From Saccopteryx bilineata (lineage: Eukaryota; Chordata; Mammalia; Chiroptera; Emballonuridae): a DNA stretch of 64,000 nucleotides. Location: assembly GCF_036850765.1 (NCBI RefSeq), contig NC_089490.1, positions 108,122,574 through 108,186,573 on the forward strand, written 5' to 3'. The first letter of the stretch is position 1; each line of letters begins with the position of its first letter. Below the pieces are notes generated by a model that searched no databases, was not told the DNA's origin, and was given only the letters and a program-made list of their open reading frames with translations. This document shows positions 12,207 through 24,703 of the stretch, in pieces. The translations under genes and the position numbers were made by a program.

Positions 12207-13769
12207 CTAGAAAGGAAGAGGACCTGGTTCACATCTTTATGGAACCCTCCATCTTGGAAATGCAATGGGAGATAAAATGGAACATGGCAGTCTTCCCTGA
12301 CCTGCTACCTTTCAGATTAAGGTTTAGAGAAATGCACAAGAATGCATGGCCTCAAGTCAAATACTATCACTATGATACATTCCACTAAGCAAGGATGTGG
12401 CTGAGACTGAAAGAGCAGGAAAAGAAATGGGAACACTGGCTGAGAACTGTGGAGAGAGTACTTACTGGTATTAGATATCTTCATGCACATCAGATAAGAT
12501 AACTGCATTGCATGATATGTGTCCATGTACTGTCTATACAAACTCAGTGTACACTTTGTGTAACTGCAGAATGTACACTGCTTAAATCAGGCAGAATCTT
12601 TCAGAATGCCCAACCTGACACTACATAATAGCACAAAAGAAAAGGACAGAAATTAGAAAGAGCAGATTTAACTAAAGTAAAATGTTGTTTGACTTTTGTA
12701 CCACAAATGTGATTGTCTATTGTCATGAAATGTCTAAAGACATTTCAGCAAAAAGAATTTACTTTAGATATGAAAAAAAAATTTTCTGACAGAGAAGGGT
12801 ATCAAATGCTAAAGTGAAAACTGATACTTCTCACTGAACCCTTTTAAATACAGAACATCTTATTCCTTGCCCTGGCTGGATAGCTTGTTTAGAACATCGC
12901 AGAGGTGGTGGTCCAATCCCTGGTCAGGGCACATTACAAGAACAGATCACAGATCGATGTTCCTGTCTCTTTCTCTCTCTCTATCAAATCAGTAAATAGA
13001 CTATATGTTTGTAAAACTGAAAGGGAATTAAATAAACTTTTAAGGTAATTTTAACCAGTATTCCACAATTGTATTATCTACTTCCATGAAACACATTTGT
13101 ATAAACTCACCATAAGCACAGTAGGCAAGTATGACCCATTATAACAAGTGACTACATATGTAAACACATAAGTGAAAAAATGCTTATGTTTTGTGGGCAA
13201 AAAAAAAAAAAAAAAAAAAAAATGGTTCTATGGACAATAACCTCCCAGGGTGATCTGATCATAAATTCCTAATTGGGCGGGTCTTGGTAGGTAGTCATGC
13301 CTCCAGGCTATCACTTCTTTAGTGAAAGGTTTTAAAGCAAGCTTTGTCCATTTTTTGTGTGTATCTAGTCAATACACCTTTGAAATGGTAAAAACAATAC
13401 CCGTAAAAAGTGTAACCGCCATCAAGAGAGCACATAATCTTAACTATCCTATAATCAAATCCCTGATTTCATGTAATCATACTTAGGTTTCCTCCTTAAT
13501 TTCTTTGATTTGATATAAAAACAACTATATTTATTCATTTTTCCATATAAACTGACAAAAATTTTGAGGTCTTTCAAATTATGGCTTCCTGACCCATAAG
13601 CCTGTGAAATATTTTTTATAAATACAATAGCAAAAATTCTCTCAAGTCTCAGTTTATTTCACCACAACTTGGTTTTGTTAGAAACAGATTGGGCTTTGGG
13701 AATATACAATATATAAACCTCATCTGTCAAATGTGTTGTGGAGAAAATACAGGTCAAAATCACAAAACT

Positions 13770-13808
<39 letters not shown>

Positions 13809-16800
13809 CAAAAACTGTTTTTCTGTGAAGCATTTAAGGTCTTGTCAGGTTTGGCTCAAATGAACTGCTATAAAAATTCTATATAGGTTTGGATGTTTCT
13901 TCTCTGGGCAGTATCTATTTCAGATCCGGGAATTAAAAAGTGGAAAAAGCAGTCCTTTCTAAAAATATTTTTACTTAATGATTTTAGCAAGAGAGGAAGG
14001 GAGAGAGAAACAGGAACATAGATCTGTTCCCGTATGTGCCCTGACCAGGCATCCAACAGGCAACCTCTACACTTCGGAACGATTCTCTAACCAACCAAGT
14101 TATCCTGCCAGGGGAGGAAAGCAGTCCTTTTTAACGTAATGATTAGACAACTTCTCTATGGAAAGCCCTGGTATGAGACCAATAAAGGGTTCTAGAGGCC
14201 AAGCTTAAAGTTGGCACCATATAGATTTGTGCTTTTCCCCCCGTACAACTATAACATTACCAGCATGAATGAGAAATTCCCAAGTTCCCTATGACTCTCT
14301 TTCTGACTAAGGTAGGACTTGGATCTGAGGTAGATGTCCCAAGGATGAACCTTAGAGTCCTAGTGAATAGTCTGTAAAATATGTCACTAACAGTCGTTCC
14401 CAGATAACATAAATCAAAATTAGGACTCTGGATTGTGAAACAATAAACCAAGGGCCCTCTATATTATCATATTTAAGGACCTAAAAAAACGAAATCTAGA
14501 AAAGTTCACTTTATAAAATGTGAAAGCTCTCTAATTGGGAAAAAAATCAGAATGTACTTCATTAAAATATTATGGGTCTATTATGTGAAAAATTAAACAA
14601 TATAATTTAATTATCATGATAAACACGATAGTAAGTAGGATGTTTATGACACAATGTAGAATTAAAATGTAGTATACAAAATGATAAACATACTTTGATT
14701 AGAACTATTTCCAGCCTTTAAAATAAACAAAGGTAGGGAGATTTTAAAGGACTTGATTGAAATTCTGTTAATAAAGTAAATATTAGCCCTGACCAGTTGG
14801 CTCAGTGGTAGACCGTCAACCTGGTGTGTGAATATCCTGGGTTTGATTCCTGGTCAGGGCACACAGGAGAGGCAACCATCTGTTTCTCCTCCCCTCCCCA
14901 CCCCTTCTTGCTGTCTCTGTCTCTCTGTCTCTCTCTCTCTCGCTCTTCCCCTCCCGAAGGCATGGCTTGATTGGATCAAGTGAGTTGGTGCTGGGCGCTG
15001 AGGATGGCTCCACGGAGCCTCTGCTGGAGCCACTGAAAATGATTCAGTTGCTGAGAGGCAGCCCCAAATGGGCAGAGCATCACCCTATTGGGGGTTTGCT
15101 AGGTGGATCCTGGTTGGGGCACATGCAGGAGTCTGCCTCACTGTCTCCCCTTCTCTCACTAAAAACAAAACAAAACAACAACAACAAAAAACCGTAAATA
15201 CATGAATGCATGATGTCAAAGACTATATTTTTTACAAGTGGAGATTTATTTTCTTGAAATTATTTTCATTTTTCAAATTTTTTGGTATCTTATATTTCTT
15301 TTATACACAAACTGGATAAATGAAAGATTAATTTTGGTTTAAATTAACACTTACCCTTGCACAGAGTCCATTTGAGTAGCAGGAAACCCACAAGAATGAC
15401 ACTCAGAATCCCCAGGGTTATTGCCACACGGCAAGAGAGAGGGACCCTAGAAGAAGCTGCAAGAACAGAATCCAAAGCAAAATCCTGAGTCAGAATAAAA
15501 GCTGAAGGGACAGAAAAGATCAGGGAAGGACATCTGGGATGTTGAAGCAATTTGGCCTACCAGGAACTAAGACCCAGACCCTAAAGACTTCTTTCTTGGA
15601 TCTGTCAAGAACTTGTTTTCAAGTCTGGAGTAATCATATTTGTAAAGTTATATGTTATAGTTATCAAGTTAAGAATACTTTTTTCCTTCTAAATTGTGGC
15701 TTACACAGTCTCATCGTTAATGGTGAGTAGTGTATATAAATTGGTACAACCTCTTGGGAGGACAATTTGGCAATGTCTACCCAAATTGCAGGCATTTACC
15801 TTTTGACTCAGCAATTTCTCTTTGAGAAATTTGTACACAAGTGTAAAATATCATATTTATAAAGCTATTCATGGTAAAAAATATTCTTAGGAGGGAAAGA
15901 CTGAATTCAGCTTCAATGTCCAGCAGCAATAAGAGATCAAGTACAGTTTGATATATCCATAAAATAAATATGCAGTTTCTAACAAAGAAATAAAGAAATG
16001 CTTTTTTATGGATATGGAGTGATTGTCGAGATATATGGTTAAGAAAAGAAAACATTCTGCAGAATATGTATGCTGATATATCTGAAAGTAGACACAGAAT
16101 CTGATAATGTTTGCCTCTGGAGAGGCAAAGTAGGTCACTGGGAACAGAGATGGAGGGAGATTATTTTAGTTACTTTTGAATTTTGAACCATGTGATATAT
16201 TACCTACTCAGAACTTAAATATAATTTAAATGAAAGTAAAATAATGTACATCGCAGAAATGCTTTGTAAACAGTTGTTATTGGAATGGCAATGAATTCAT
16301 ATCATTTGATATCAAATGAATTGATATTATTTTTAAAAGGTGGAACACTACTTCATATTAACTATGTTACATACGACCTATATTTAAGAATGTCATTTTT
16401 TTCACTTGTAAAATGAAAAAAGTTTTTTACTCAGACTTTTATTTTAAAGGTATAGTGGTCTCATAGTCTGGTAATATAAGGATTATATGTTAAGAGCAAC
16501 TATCTGTAAACTAAGATACTTATGTTCTAGCTTTGACTACTTTATTTGGTAACCTTTAATTTGGAAATTGAGGAATTAATGCTGGCTATTTGGGCCTCAC
16601 TTTCCTATTTAAACTTATTTCTTTAAAAGAAACTCATAGCGAGAAATACATTTAAAATGAGAGAGTTCAGCATGATAAATATTTGAATTGATAAATAAAT
16701 TAGATTTCTAGTGACAAAAATACATTCACAGTATAAAATATTTAATGAAATAAATGTTGATTTTAGAAGTTACTCTATATGAAAAAGGTATTAAAATGTA

Positions 16801-18483
16801 ATTGTATTTGTATAAGCCCAAACCCATTTAAGAAATTAAGTACAATTTTTAAAAAAATTTTTATTTACTTTAAAAATATGCATATTAAAAGCTTTTTAGT
16901 GAAATACATATAGTAGACTCAGCATAGAAAAGCAAAGATATATCAAAATAGTAATGATTACCATGTTCTAAGATTATTAGTGATTTTTATTTTCCTACAT
17001 CTGCTCTCATAGTTTCTGTTTTCTATAATGAACATGCAATATTTTCATAAAAAGAATTTTAATATCATTTAAAGATCCTGATCTATTTACCTCTTTCCAA
17101 GGAGAGCACCTGGAAAGCTGGGTAGGAATAAACATATTGGCAAAAAATAAGGATGTGGGATGTGTGCTGTATATAAATAAAAAAACCCACTTGCCTACAA
17201 AGCAAATAATTATACTTAAGTTTCAACTTATCACCAGTTGTGTGACCATAAACTTATACTTTAAGGTACACTTTCTTTTTTAACTTACCATAATACATAT
17301 TTCTATTCCTTAAAAATTAGAAGATACAATCCAAAAGGAAAAAGTATGTGTGCATATAAAAATGTCCAATGTTGTATAATTTATGGTAATAGAAAGAAAT
17401 CTATATGTACATGTATGTACATTGGAGTAATTTAGCAAATTATAAAAAAATTATAACAATGCTTTGAAAAAACAATATTAAAATTCTAATATGACTATAT
17501 AGCAAAACAAAGGAGAAAGCTTATGGAGGGACACAACAGAACATAATCAGATGGTAAAGAACAGAAACAAATACTGATTTTGGCACTTATTTACACTACT
17601 ATCTCAGGAATTGTTCTCACAGGAATTTGTGCAAAAATGGTTTGTTTGATCTTAAACCCCCAAAGTCCCAGGGACTAGCAATCTGTGGTGGGTTTTCTTG
17701 TTTTTTAGATTTTATTTATTCATTTTTAGAGAGAGAGGAAAGAGAGAAGAAGGGAGAAGCAGGAAGCATCAACTCCCATATGTGCCTTGACCAGGCAAGC
17801 CTGGGGCTTTAAACTGGCGACCTCAGGGTTCCAGATTAATGCCCTATCTACTGCACCACCAAAGGTCAGGTCTATCTGCGGTGTTTTTGATGTCTTTTTC
17901 CTATATCTGTCACCATTTCTGTGCAGCCCGTTGGGGTAAGGAGGGGGTAGAATAAATATGTGAAACAATTTCATTTCTGCCAAAATCTTAATACTACTTA
18001 TCAATATTAGCAAAATTGTTGGTGTACTTCTCATTTCATAGAAAATCAGGATATCAAGAATTTAAATATCTAATTTAACTCCAAACTTTACTTAAGAGAT
18101 AAAGTCTCCCCATAAAGTTCTTGCTTTAGTTCAGAAGCAATAACGAGTAAGAGAACTCCCATAGCTGGGGCTTCATAGAGGTGAATGATTAGAAAAGAGT
18201 TTACCTGAGATCTAAGATCAGAACCTTAACCATATACCAAATGTTCACATCCCAATTTTGGTATTCAAACTGAACCTAATGCATGTCCTCAATTACCCTA
18301 CATTTTTCTGCATCCTATACTGCAAACTTATTCTACCACCTATTCATCCCTTATCCTATGGTAACTATGTACTGCTTTCCAGACTAACTCAGTTTACTCA
18401 CCTTTCTGCTGTGGCTGGCAGTCATTCTGGGCTTGGGGTGCAGCAGGCCATTCTAACACAGAATAAACAACATTGTCAACCAT
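12037..18483 (-). CDS. KLRG1: KLRG1, killer cell lectin-like receptor G1 (partial: exons 1-3)
   Basis: Type II membrane inhibitory receptor of NK and memory T cells that binds classical cadherins (known for the family). Three exons read on the minus strand join in phase (82, 102 and 170 nt) to give residues 1-118. Residues 1-27 are cytoplasmic and carry the ITIM VVYSVL with Tyr7. The membrane helix is about residues 38-59. The stalk holds a Cys-rich run, CASCPSCP, at 68-75, and the start of the C-type lectin domain has the motif GNHCYYFS at 82-89. The start at 18483 aligns with the known human start ([10 protein letters not shown] against MTDSVIYSML). All junctions are GT/AG. The last two lectin exons were not found between 1 and 12036 and are presumably outside the window. 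Relative to human memory, LLVITDNQEM reads [10 protein letters not shown] here, adding a cysteine (residue 112). The gene is the left neighbour of M6PR, as in human 12p13.31. Confidence 0.93.
12868..13020 (+). repeat. tRNA-derived SINE (short type)
   Basis: CCCTGGCTGGATAGCTTGTT head, GGTCCAATCCCTGGTCAGGG, then CAGATCGATGTTCCTGTCTC and a CT tract. Confidence 0.75.
13772..13806. repeat. (TA)n microsatellite
   Basis: Perfect AT dinucleotide run. Confidence 0.9.
13958..14118 (-). repeat. tRNA-derived SINE (short type)
   Basis: Reverse copy; flanks AGCAGTCCTTT on both sides (13950 and 14120) give a target duplication. Confidence 0.78.
14786..15193 (+). repeat. Rhin-1-like SINE
   Basis: Head GCCCTGACCAGTTGGCTCAG, TC-rich middle, second unit and A/CA-rich tail. 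Confidence 0.85.
15355..15456 (-). CDS. KLRG1: KLRG1 exon 2 (transmembrane)
   Basis: Codes residues 28-61 ([16 protein letters not shown] then the hydrophobic helix to WTLCK) plus one base. The acceptor is TTCTTGCAG; a second AG ten bases further in would break the frame with exon 1, so the upstream one was chosen. The donor is GGTAAGTG. Confidence 0.93.
15730..16250 (+). repeat. L1 3' region fragment
   Basis: Blocks GGACAATTTGGCAATGTCTA, AAATGTCC-like segments and GCCTCTGGAGAGG match old L1M 3' regions in order. Confidence 0.65.
16251..17700. other. KLRG1 intron 1, AT-rich, nothing recognised
   Basis: Very AT-rich and without open coding signal. Some segments (17330-17560) are probably more old L1, but I cannot place them confidently. 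Confidence 0.4.
17704..17872 (-). repeat. VES-type SINE
   Basis: Reverse copy with ATGTGCCTTGACCAGGCAAG and CACTGCACCACCAAAGGTCA-like end. Confidence 0.82.
18402..18483 (-). CDS. KLRG1: KLRG1 exon 1, coding part
   Basis: Codes residues 1-27 plus one base of the next codon. It contains the ITIM VVYSVL and ends in ...CAGCCACAGCAGAAAG before donor GTGAGTAAAC (minus strand). The 5' UTR continues upstream (bases above 18483); its limit cannot be seen. Confidence 0.92.
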
Positions 18484-18741
18484 CTCCATCTATCTTGCAC
18501 TCAGTTGAGAGTAAAATTATAGAAGTGTGAGGAGACCTACAACAGTGAGGAAGCAGCTCAGTCTGTAAACTGCTAGCAGGAAACTTGAAAGTTTGTTTGA
18601 AAAAAAAAAAATGGTCCAGATGACAAAAACAAAAGTAATTTTTCAGGAAATGGTTCAAATTCTGGGGCTGCCGACATAAATTAATATTCTAAACTGATTT
18701 TTTTTTGCCTCATTACACTCTCTAGATGCTCACTAAGTATA

Positions 18742-18866
18742 CAGAATGGAGCAAAAATAGGTTTACAGTTGTGAGTACACAAAATACAGTTTATTATATT
18801 ATTATGTATTAAGTACTATATTATTTTTCATATGAAAAACTGTAAACCTATTTTTGTCCCACGCTA
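18742..18866. mobile_element. Mariner-like MITE with inverted repeats
   Basis: Left end GCAAAAATAGGTTTACAGTT and right end AACTGTAAACCTATTTTTGT are near-perfect reverse complements. TA dinucleotides flank both ends. About 120 bp, no transposase. Confidence 0.7.
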
Positions 18867-19375
18867 TATATTAAATTAATTACACATCTCACTTAATTAA
18901 ATTCTATGGAGCAAGAAAAAGTTGCTGTTCAGTCAGTAATTTCAACTATGGAAACTGAAATAAAAATTAGAGTGGTTCCTAGCTATGAATTTACCTCAGA
19001 TTTTGTATTTGCTTTTATTTCCTCTTGAGAAAATACATGCATGCCAAATGGGGCTGATTGCATTGTCTCCTGGACCATTTGGGTAGTTATATGTGATAGA
19101 GAAATGGATTGTTGGCTGCGTGTGCCTGGAATTATGGGAGAAATGGACTTTTGCCTAATTCTGTTTTGTGAATATTTTGTGCCCCTATGTTCCCCAAATC
19201 GTTCTTGCAATTGTGCTCTAATCTTTACCCTTTACACTGTCAGGGATTCAATTAAATTTCTCTCCTGTTCTCTTATTTTTATATGCAAAGACAACTATAA
19301 AAGGGAACACAAATAATATATACCAAAGTGTGATTTTTAATAGGTGAATGGTTAATGACGAGTTAACATAAGAAA

Positions 19376-19562
19376 CTGGCCTGTGGTGGCACAGTGGATA
19401 GAGCGTCGACCTGGAATGCTGAGGTCACTGGTTCGAAGCCTTGGGGTTGCCCAGTCAAGGCACATATGATAAGCAACAAGCAAACAATGAACAACTAAAG
19501 GGAAGCAACTGTGAGCTGATACTTCTTGTTCCTCCCCTGTAATATTAATAAATAAAATATTT
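19376..19562 (+). repeat. VES-type SINE
   Basis: CCTGTGGTGGCACAGTGGAT head and A/T-rich tail; flanks TTAACATAAG repeated. Confidence 0.82.
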
Positions 19563-19644
19563 TTAATTAACATAAGCAGAAAGGGAATTGAAACTCTAAG
19601 AATAGATAAGATCACCAAGATAGAATGTATCAAGACAGAAAAGA

Positions 19645-19967
19645 GGAGCCTGACCTGCTGGTGGTGCAGTGGAAAGAGCATTGGACTGAGATGCAGAGGA
19701 CCCAATTTTGAAACCCTGAGGTCTCCAGCTCAAGTGTGGGCTCATCTGACTTGAGCGGAGGCTCATCAGCTTGAGCATGGGATCATAGATATGACCCCAG
19801 GGTCGCTGTCTTGAGCAAGAGGTCACTGTCTCTGCTGTAGCCCCACAGTCAAGGCACATATGAGAAAGCAATCAATGAACAACTGAGGTGCCGCAACAAA
19901 GAATTGATGCTTCTCATCTCTCTCCCTTCCTGACTGTCCCTATCTGTCCCTCTCTCTGTCTCTATCA

Positions 19968-20005
<38 letters not shown>
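19645..20005 (+). repeat. Long VES-related SINE ending in (AC)n
   Basis: Longer family with internal GGTCACTGTCTTGAGC-like repeats and CAATGAACAACTGAGGTGCC, ending in a pure (AC)n run at about 19971-20004. Confidence 0.8.
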
Positions 20006-20008
<3 letters not shown>

Positions 20009-20616
20009 AGAAACAGGGAGAACATATTAATAAAAACTACTATAATTCTGTTTTCAGCTGTGACAGAGTAGTCAAGTAGATGTGACCTCCAGTCAAAAAC
20101 CTATACACAATGAAGTACATGACGCAACTGTTTTCAGGCACAGAACACAGGCAGTACTATCATCCTGGAGAGAACAGAACACACAAAAGTGAGCACTATG
20201 ATCCCTAGAATTCTTCCAAAGCCACTTTCTAGGACAAAGCAGGAAAATTATCTTAAACAGAGCTGAGTAGGCAGAGATCCAAGTTTTGAGCTGCTTATAT
20301 GATTGGAATTTGAAGGGCAGTGTAACTAATAAGACAGAGCTGCATAGGTAGAGGTGTCCAGAAGACTGCATGGATATTCAACATGGGTCCTTGGCCAAGA
20401 GCTAGGCTGCACGACAGAGGAAATGATTCTGCAAGTCCTAGCTGAGATGGCCTTGGGAAGGGCTGACAGCTAAGTAAGTGAGACCAAAGGTTGCACAGTG
20501 CTAACCAGCATGAAAAAAGAAACAAAACAAAGCTTGACAACCCCACCAGTAATTTAGCTGCCTATAAGAACAAATTTTAATGCCCTTAAAGGAAAGACAG
20601 CATAAAATGTGGGCTA

Positions 20617-20722
20617 TACATACAACATTGTTTACAGTTGTGAGTGTGTGAAACACAGTTTTCTCTTGTATTATTATTTATTTGGATTACAACTGTAAAC
20701 GAACTTTTGCCCACCCCTGTAC
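20617..20722. mobile_element. Mariner-like MITE, second copy
   Basis: GTTTACAGTTGTGAGT on the left and ACAACTGTAAACGAACTTTT on the right, relating it to the copy at 18742. Right terminal GCCCACCCCTGTA is better preserved than the left. Confidence 0.6.
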
Positions 20723-21015
20723 TATAGAATATTATTTGGCCTTAAAGAGAAAGGAAATCCTGTCACATCCTACAATATGAATGCACCTTGAAGGCATTAC
20801 GCTAAATGAAATAAGCCAGTCACAAAAAGGCAAATAGTCTGATTTCACCTACATGGGATATGTAAAGTAATCAAATTCCTAGAAACAGAAATAGAATGTT
20901 GGTGTCCGGGGGCTCGAGAGAAGGAGAAATGGGGAGTTGTTTAATGGTTATAGAGTTTCAGTTTTGCAAGATGGAAAAACTTCTGCAGATCAGTTGGACA
21001 ACAATGTGAATACAC
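20723..21015 (+). repeat. L1 3' end fragment
   Basis: GAATATTATTTGGCCTTAAA, ATAAGCCAGTCACAAAAAGG and GTTTCAGTTTTGCAAGATGG match L1M 3' sequence. Confidence 0.75.
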
Positions 21016-21019
21016 TTGT

Positions 21020-21405
21020 ATTAGTCTGCTTAGGCTGCCATAACAAAACACATTAGATTGGGTGGCTTAAACATTAATTTATTTTCTCACAGTCTGGAAG
21101 TTCAAGATTAAGGTGACCAGTGAGAAGTCTCTGCTGCTGCAGCCACCTTCTCACTGTGGTCTCACATGGCCTTTCCTCAGTGCCTATGCATATGACTAGA
21201 GTGAGCTCTCCGGTGCCTCCTCGTATAAAGACACCAATCCTATCAGGTCAGGACCCACCATAATGAGCTCATTTACCTTTAATTGCCTCCTTAGAGGCTC
21301 CATCTCTAAATACAGCCACACTGGAGGTTAAATATCCATGTAGGGCTTCCAATTACAAATTTAAGGGTGGGAGGGGACACAAATATTTGGTCTATAACAA
21401 CAATT
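21020..21405 (-). mobile_element. MLT1-type MaLR solo LTR
   Basis: Reverse complement of an MLT1 LTR: GTATTAGTCTGCTTAGGCTG to GGTCTATAACAA, with GTGGCTTAAACA and CTCACATGGCCTTTCCTCAG between. Likely almost full length. Confidence 0.8.
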
Positions 21406-21889
21406 AACACTACTGAAGCATATATTTAAAAATGGTTAAGATGGTTTAAAAAAAAGAAAAAAGAAAGGAAGGAAGGCAACATAGGAACCAGGGCTCCTTG
21501 AGGAAATGACTAATTCTAAGGCCAGGGCAGGAAAAATACAAGATGAGCCTGGAGCATTTTTTAGTTGTTTAGTACTAGGAAATAAAGAAGTATTCAAAAA
21601 CAAAGGCCAAAGAGGTGAGACCATGTCAGAAGGATCCAAAACCCAACTGAAAAGTTCCAGTGGCCAAATATGAATTATTTAGAGCAACAAAATAAATAAT
21701 AGTATTGGATTATAAACCAGAAATTTTAAAAATCTGATTCTATACTGACATATTTGAGACATAAAAATTGTAGAGATAGTCCCTAACTTACAAAGTTTCA
21801 AATTACAATTTTTTTACTTTTCTATGATGTGAAAGCAATATATTCAATACATTGTTGAAACCGTACTTCAGACATTTTGCCTTTTTATT

Positions 21890-22800
21890 GAGTTTATTGG
21901 GGTGACCCTGCATCACAGAATTATACAAGTTTCAGGAGCATCATACTTCAAACTTTGATCCTTCCCCTGGCTAGTGACTTGCAGTATGATACTCTCTTAT
22001 AATGCTGTATAGCAGTAGTGAGCCACAGATCCCAATCAGGCACACAATCACGAGGGTAAACTTGCTGTGTAAGATGATTTTACCCAACTGCAGACTAATG
22101 TAAGTGTTCTGAGCACGTTTAAATTTGTGTTTGGTTTATCTCACTTAGATAATTTCATCCAGGTTCATTTATGTTGTGTAAATGGCAGAATTTCCTTTTT
22201 TTAATGCTGAATGGTTTCCTATTTTATATAATGTATATATTTTTTAAATGTCAAGCATAGATGACATTTTTAAAATCATTTATCTGACAATGGACACTAA
22301 GGTTGTTTACATATCTTAGTTACTATGAAATGAATAATGAACATGCTAGTGCATACATTTCTTTAAATAGTAATTTTATTTCCTTTGGATATATATCCAC
22401 AAGTGGGACTGCTGTATGATCATTGTATTTTTAATATTTCGAAGGCATTCATACTGTCTTCCATAGAGGCTGTACCAATTTACAGTGGCATTCATTTTAT
22501 TGTTTCCTTCACTGTGCAGAAACAAGTCATTTCTTGTAGTCCCACTTGTTTAATTTTGCTTTTGTTGCCCATGCTTTTGGTGGACATTCCAAAAGATTAT
22601 TGATGAGACCAATGTCAAGGAGCTTTCTGTCCATATTTTCTAGGACTTACTTTTCTAAGACCTGCTTTCAGACCTTACTTAAGTCTATAATCCACTTTTA
22701 GCTGTTTTGTGCATGAAAAGGGTCAAATTTTGTTATTTTGCACATGGGTCCCTAGATTTCCCAATATCATTTATTTGAGATCATTCTTTCCCCATTGTAT
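21890..22800 (-). repeat. L1 3' region, antisense, left part
   Basis: TTTATTGGGGTGACCCTGCA start, then GGATATATATCCACAAGTGG and GAGACCAATGTCAAGGAGCT, typical of antisense L1. Split by the SINE at 22805. Confidence 0.75.
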
Positions 22801-22804
22801 ATTC

Positions 22805-23191
22805 TTTTTTTTTTTTGTATCTTTCTGAAGCTGGAAACGGGGAGAGACAGACACCCACATGCGCCCAACAGGGATCCACCCGGCACGCCCACCAGGGGGC
22901 GACACTCTGCCCACCAGGGGGCAATGCTCTGCCCCTCTGGAGCGTTGCTCTGCCGCGACAAGAGCCACTCTCGCGCCTGAGGCAGTGGCCAAGGAGCCAT
23001 CCCCAGCGCCCGGGCCATCTTTGCTCCAATGGAGCCTTGGCTGCAGGAGGGGAAGAGAGAGACAGAGAGGAAGGAGAGAGGGAGGGGTGGAGAAGCAGAT
23101 GGGCGCTTCTCCTGTGTGCCCTGGCCGGGAATCGAACCCGGGACTTCTGCACGCCAGGCCGACACTCTACCACTGAGCCAACCGGCCAGGG
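22805..23191 (-). repeat. Rhin-1-like SINE inside L1
   Basis: Reverse copy with 16-bp target duplication CCCATTGTATATTCTT at 22791 and 23195. Several overlapping spurious reading frames arise from it. Confidence 0.9.
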
Positions 23192-23194
23192 CCT

Positions 23195-23470
23195 CCCATT
23201 GTATATTCTTGACACCTTTGTCAGAAACTATTTTACTGCATATATGTGGGGAGTGCGATGACACAGGCAAATGAAACTGTTCTTCCTAACATTGATGATG
23301 CTTCTTAACTGGACTCCTGAGATCTCCTAGAACTATTTTTATTAGTGGACAGTTGTCTAATCATTGTTCTTTGTGGAGGAACAGAGGCTGAGGTCTCTTA
23401 TTCTGCTATCATGGTGATGTCATTCTTCTGAATCCATGCCAATTTAAATAAATGACTGAATAAATAAATA
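23195..23470 (-). repeat. L1 antisense, right part
   Basis: Continues the L1 interrupted at 22805 (CTTGACACCTTTGTCAGAAA ...), including TTCTGCTATC and an A-rich boundary. Confidence 0.6.
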
Positions 23471-23829
23471 AGAGGGGAAGAAGTTATAAGTCTTCCTTAC
23501 AGAGATCCCAAACAATATATACTGATACTCGCCCTGCGTGTTGTGCAATTTTATTCTCCGTCCATTGAGTGTTGGCAAAACTTAGCAATTCACTTTCAAA
23601 GAATAATATGTGGATAGAGGAAAACAGAAACTTTACAGCAGACATACCTGGCAAACACAACTTCAACCACATAAACAGGGTTAACCTTGTGAACCACCAG
23701 AGATAATAAGTCTTGTTGATATCATGTACCTCCAATATCATGCTATGAGAAAGGTACCTACCCACTATGGTATATTTTACCAAACCCCATAACCTCAATC
23801 TAAATGTGAAAAACAATCAGATAATTTCA

Positions 23830-24180
23830 TACAATAAAATACTATTTAGCAAAAAAAAAACCCTGCTACTGATTTATGCAACACGATAATCTCACAGAGT
23901 GTGACTGAGTGAAAGAAACCAAACATAGTATGTAACCAAATTTTATATAAAATTCCAGAATAGGCAAAACTCACCTACAGTAAAAGTTTCAGAACCTTCT
24001 AGGGCTAGAAGAAATGACTGGAAAGGAACATGAGGAAATTTTCTAGGGTGATAAAAACCTACTAAATCTTGATTACAGGGGTGGTTAAAGTTATGACACA
24101 TTTGTCAAATTTCTTTGAATTGTATGCTTAAGAACTGTACATTTTATGATTTATAAATTTTACTTCAACAACAACAAAAA
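23830..24180 (+). repeat. L1 3' end fragment
   Basis: AATACTATTTAGCAAAAAAA, AAATTCCAGAATAGGCAAAA and GAACTGTACATTTTATGATT, then an A-rich tail. Confidence 0.7.
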
Positions 24181-24382
24181 ATGAAACTTTAAACAAACAC
24201 TGAACTCTAATTAGTAGGCTTACTTTACACCATGGTATGACTGACTTATCAGTTATAAAACTACTTCCTGTGTTTTCTTATGTGTGAACAAATTTATAAA
24301 TATATATTGAGCATAATGGGAACCTGGTTTCTCACTCTTGAAAGATATGTAGATTTCTTAACTCTGCTGATAGGGACTAAAG

Positions 24383-24703
24383 CAGGGGTTGGGAACCTTT
24401 TTGGCTCAAAGAGCCATGAATGCCACATATTTTAAAATGTAATTCTGTGAGAGCCATACGACGACCCGTGTATGTTACGCATTATCCAATAAAAATTTAG
24501 TGTTGTCCTGGAGGACGGCTGTGATTGGCTCCAGCCACCCACAACCATGTACATGAGCGGTAGGAAATGAATGGATTGTAATACATGAGAATGTTTTATA
24601 TTTTTAATGTTATTATTTTTTTTATTAAAGATTTGTCTGCGAGCCAGATGTAGCCATCAAAAGAGCCACATCTGGCTCACAAGTCATAGGTTCCCGACCC
24701 CTG
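24383..24703. mobile_element. Nonautonomous hAT element, 321 bp
   Basis: Terminal inverted repeats CAGGGGTTGGGAACCT and AGGTTCCCGACCCCTG (15 of 16 complementary) and a perfect 8-bp target duplication GACTAAAG at 24375 and 24704, diagnostic of hAT superfamily transposition. It contains no transposase. The terminal 50-60 bases form a longer imperfect inverted repeat (AGAGCCA / TGGCTC). Confidence 0.9.
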
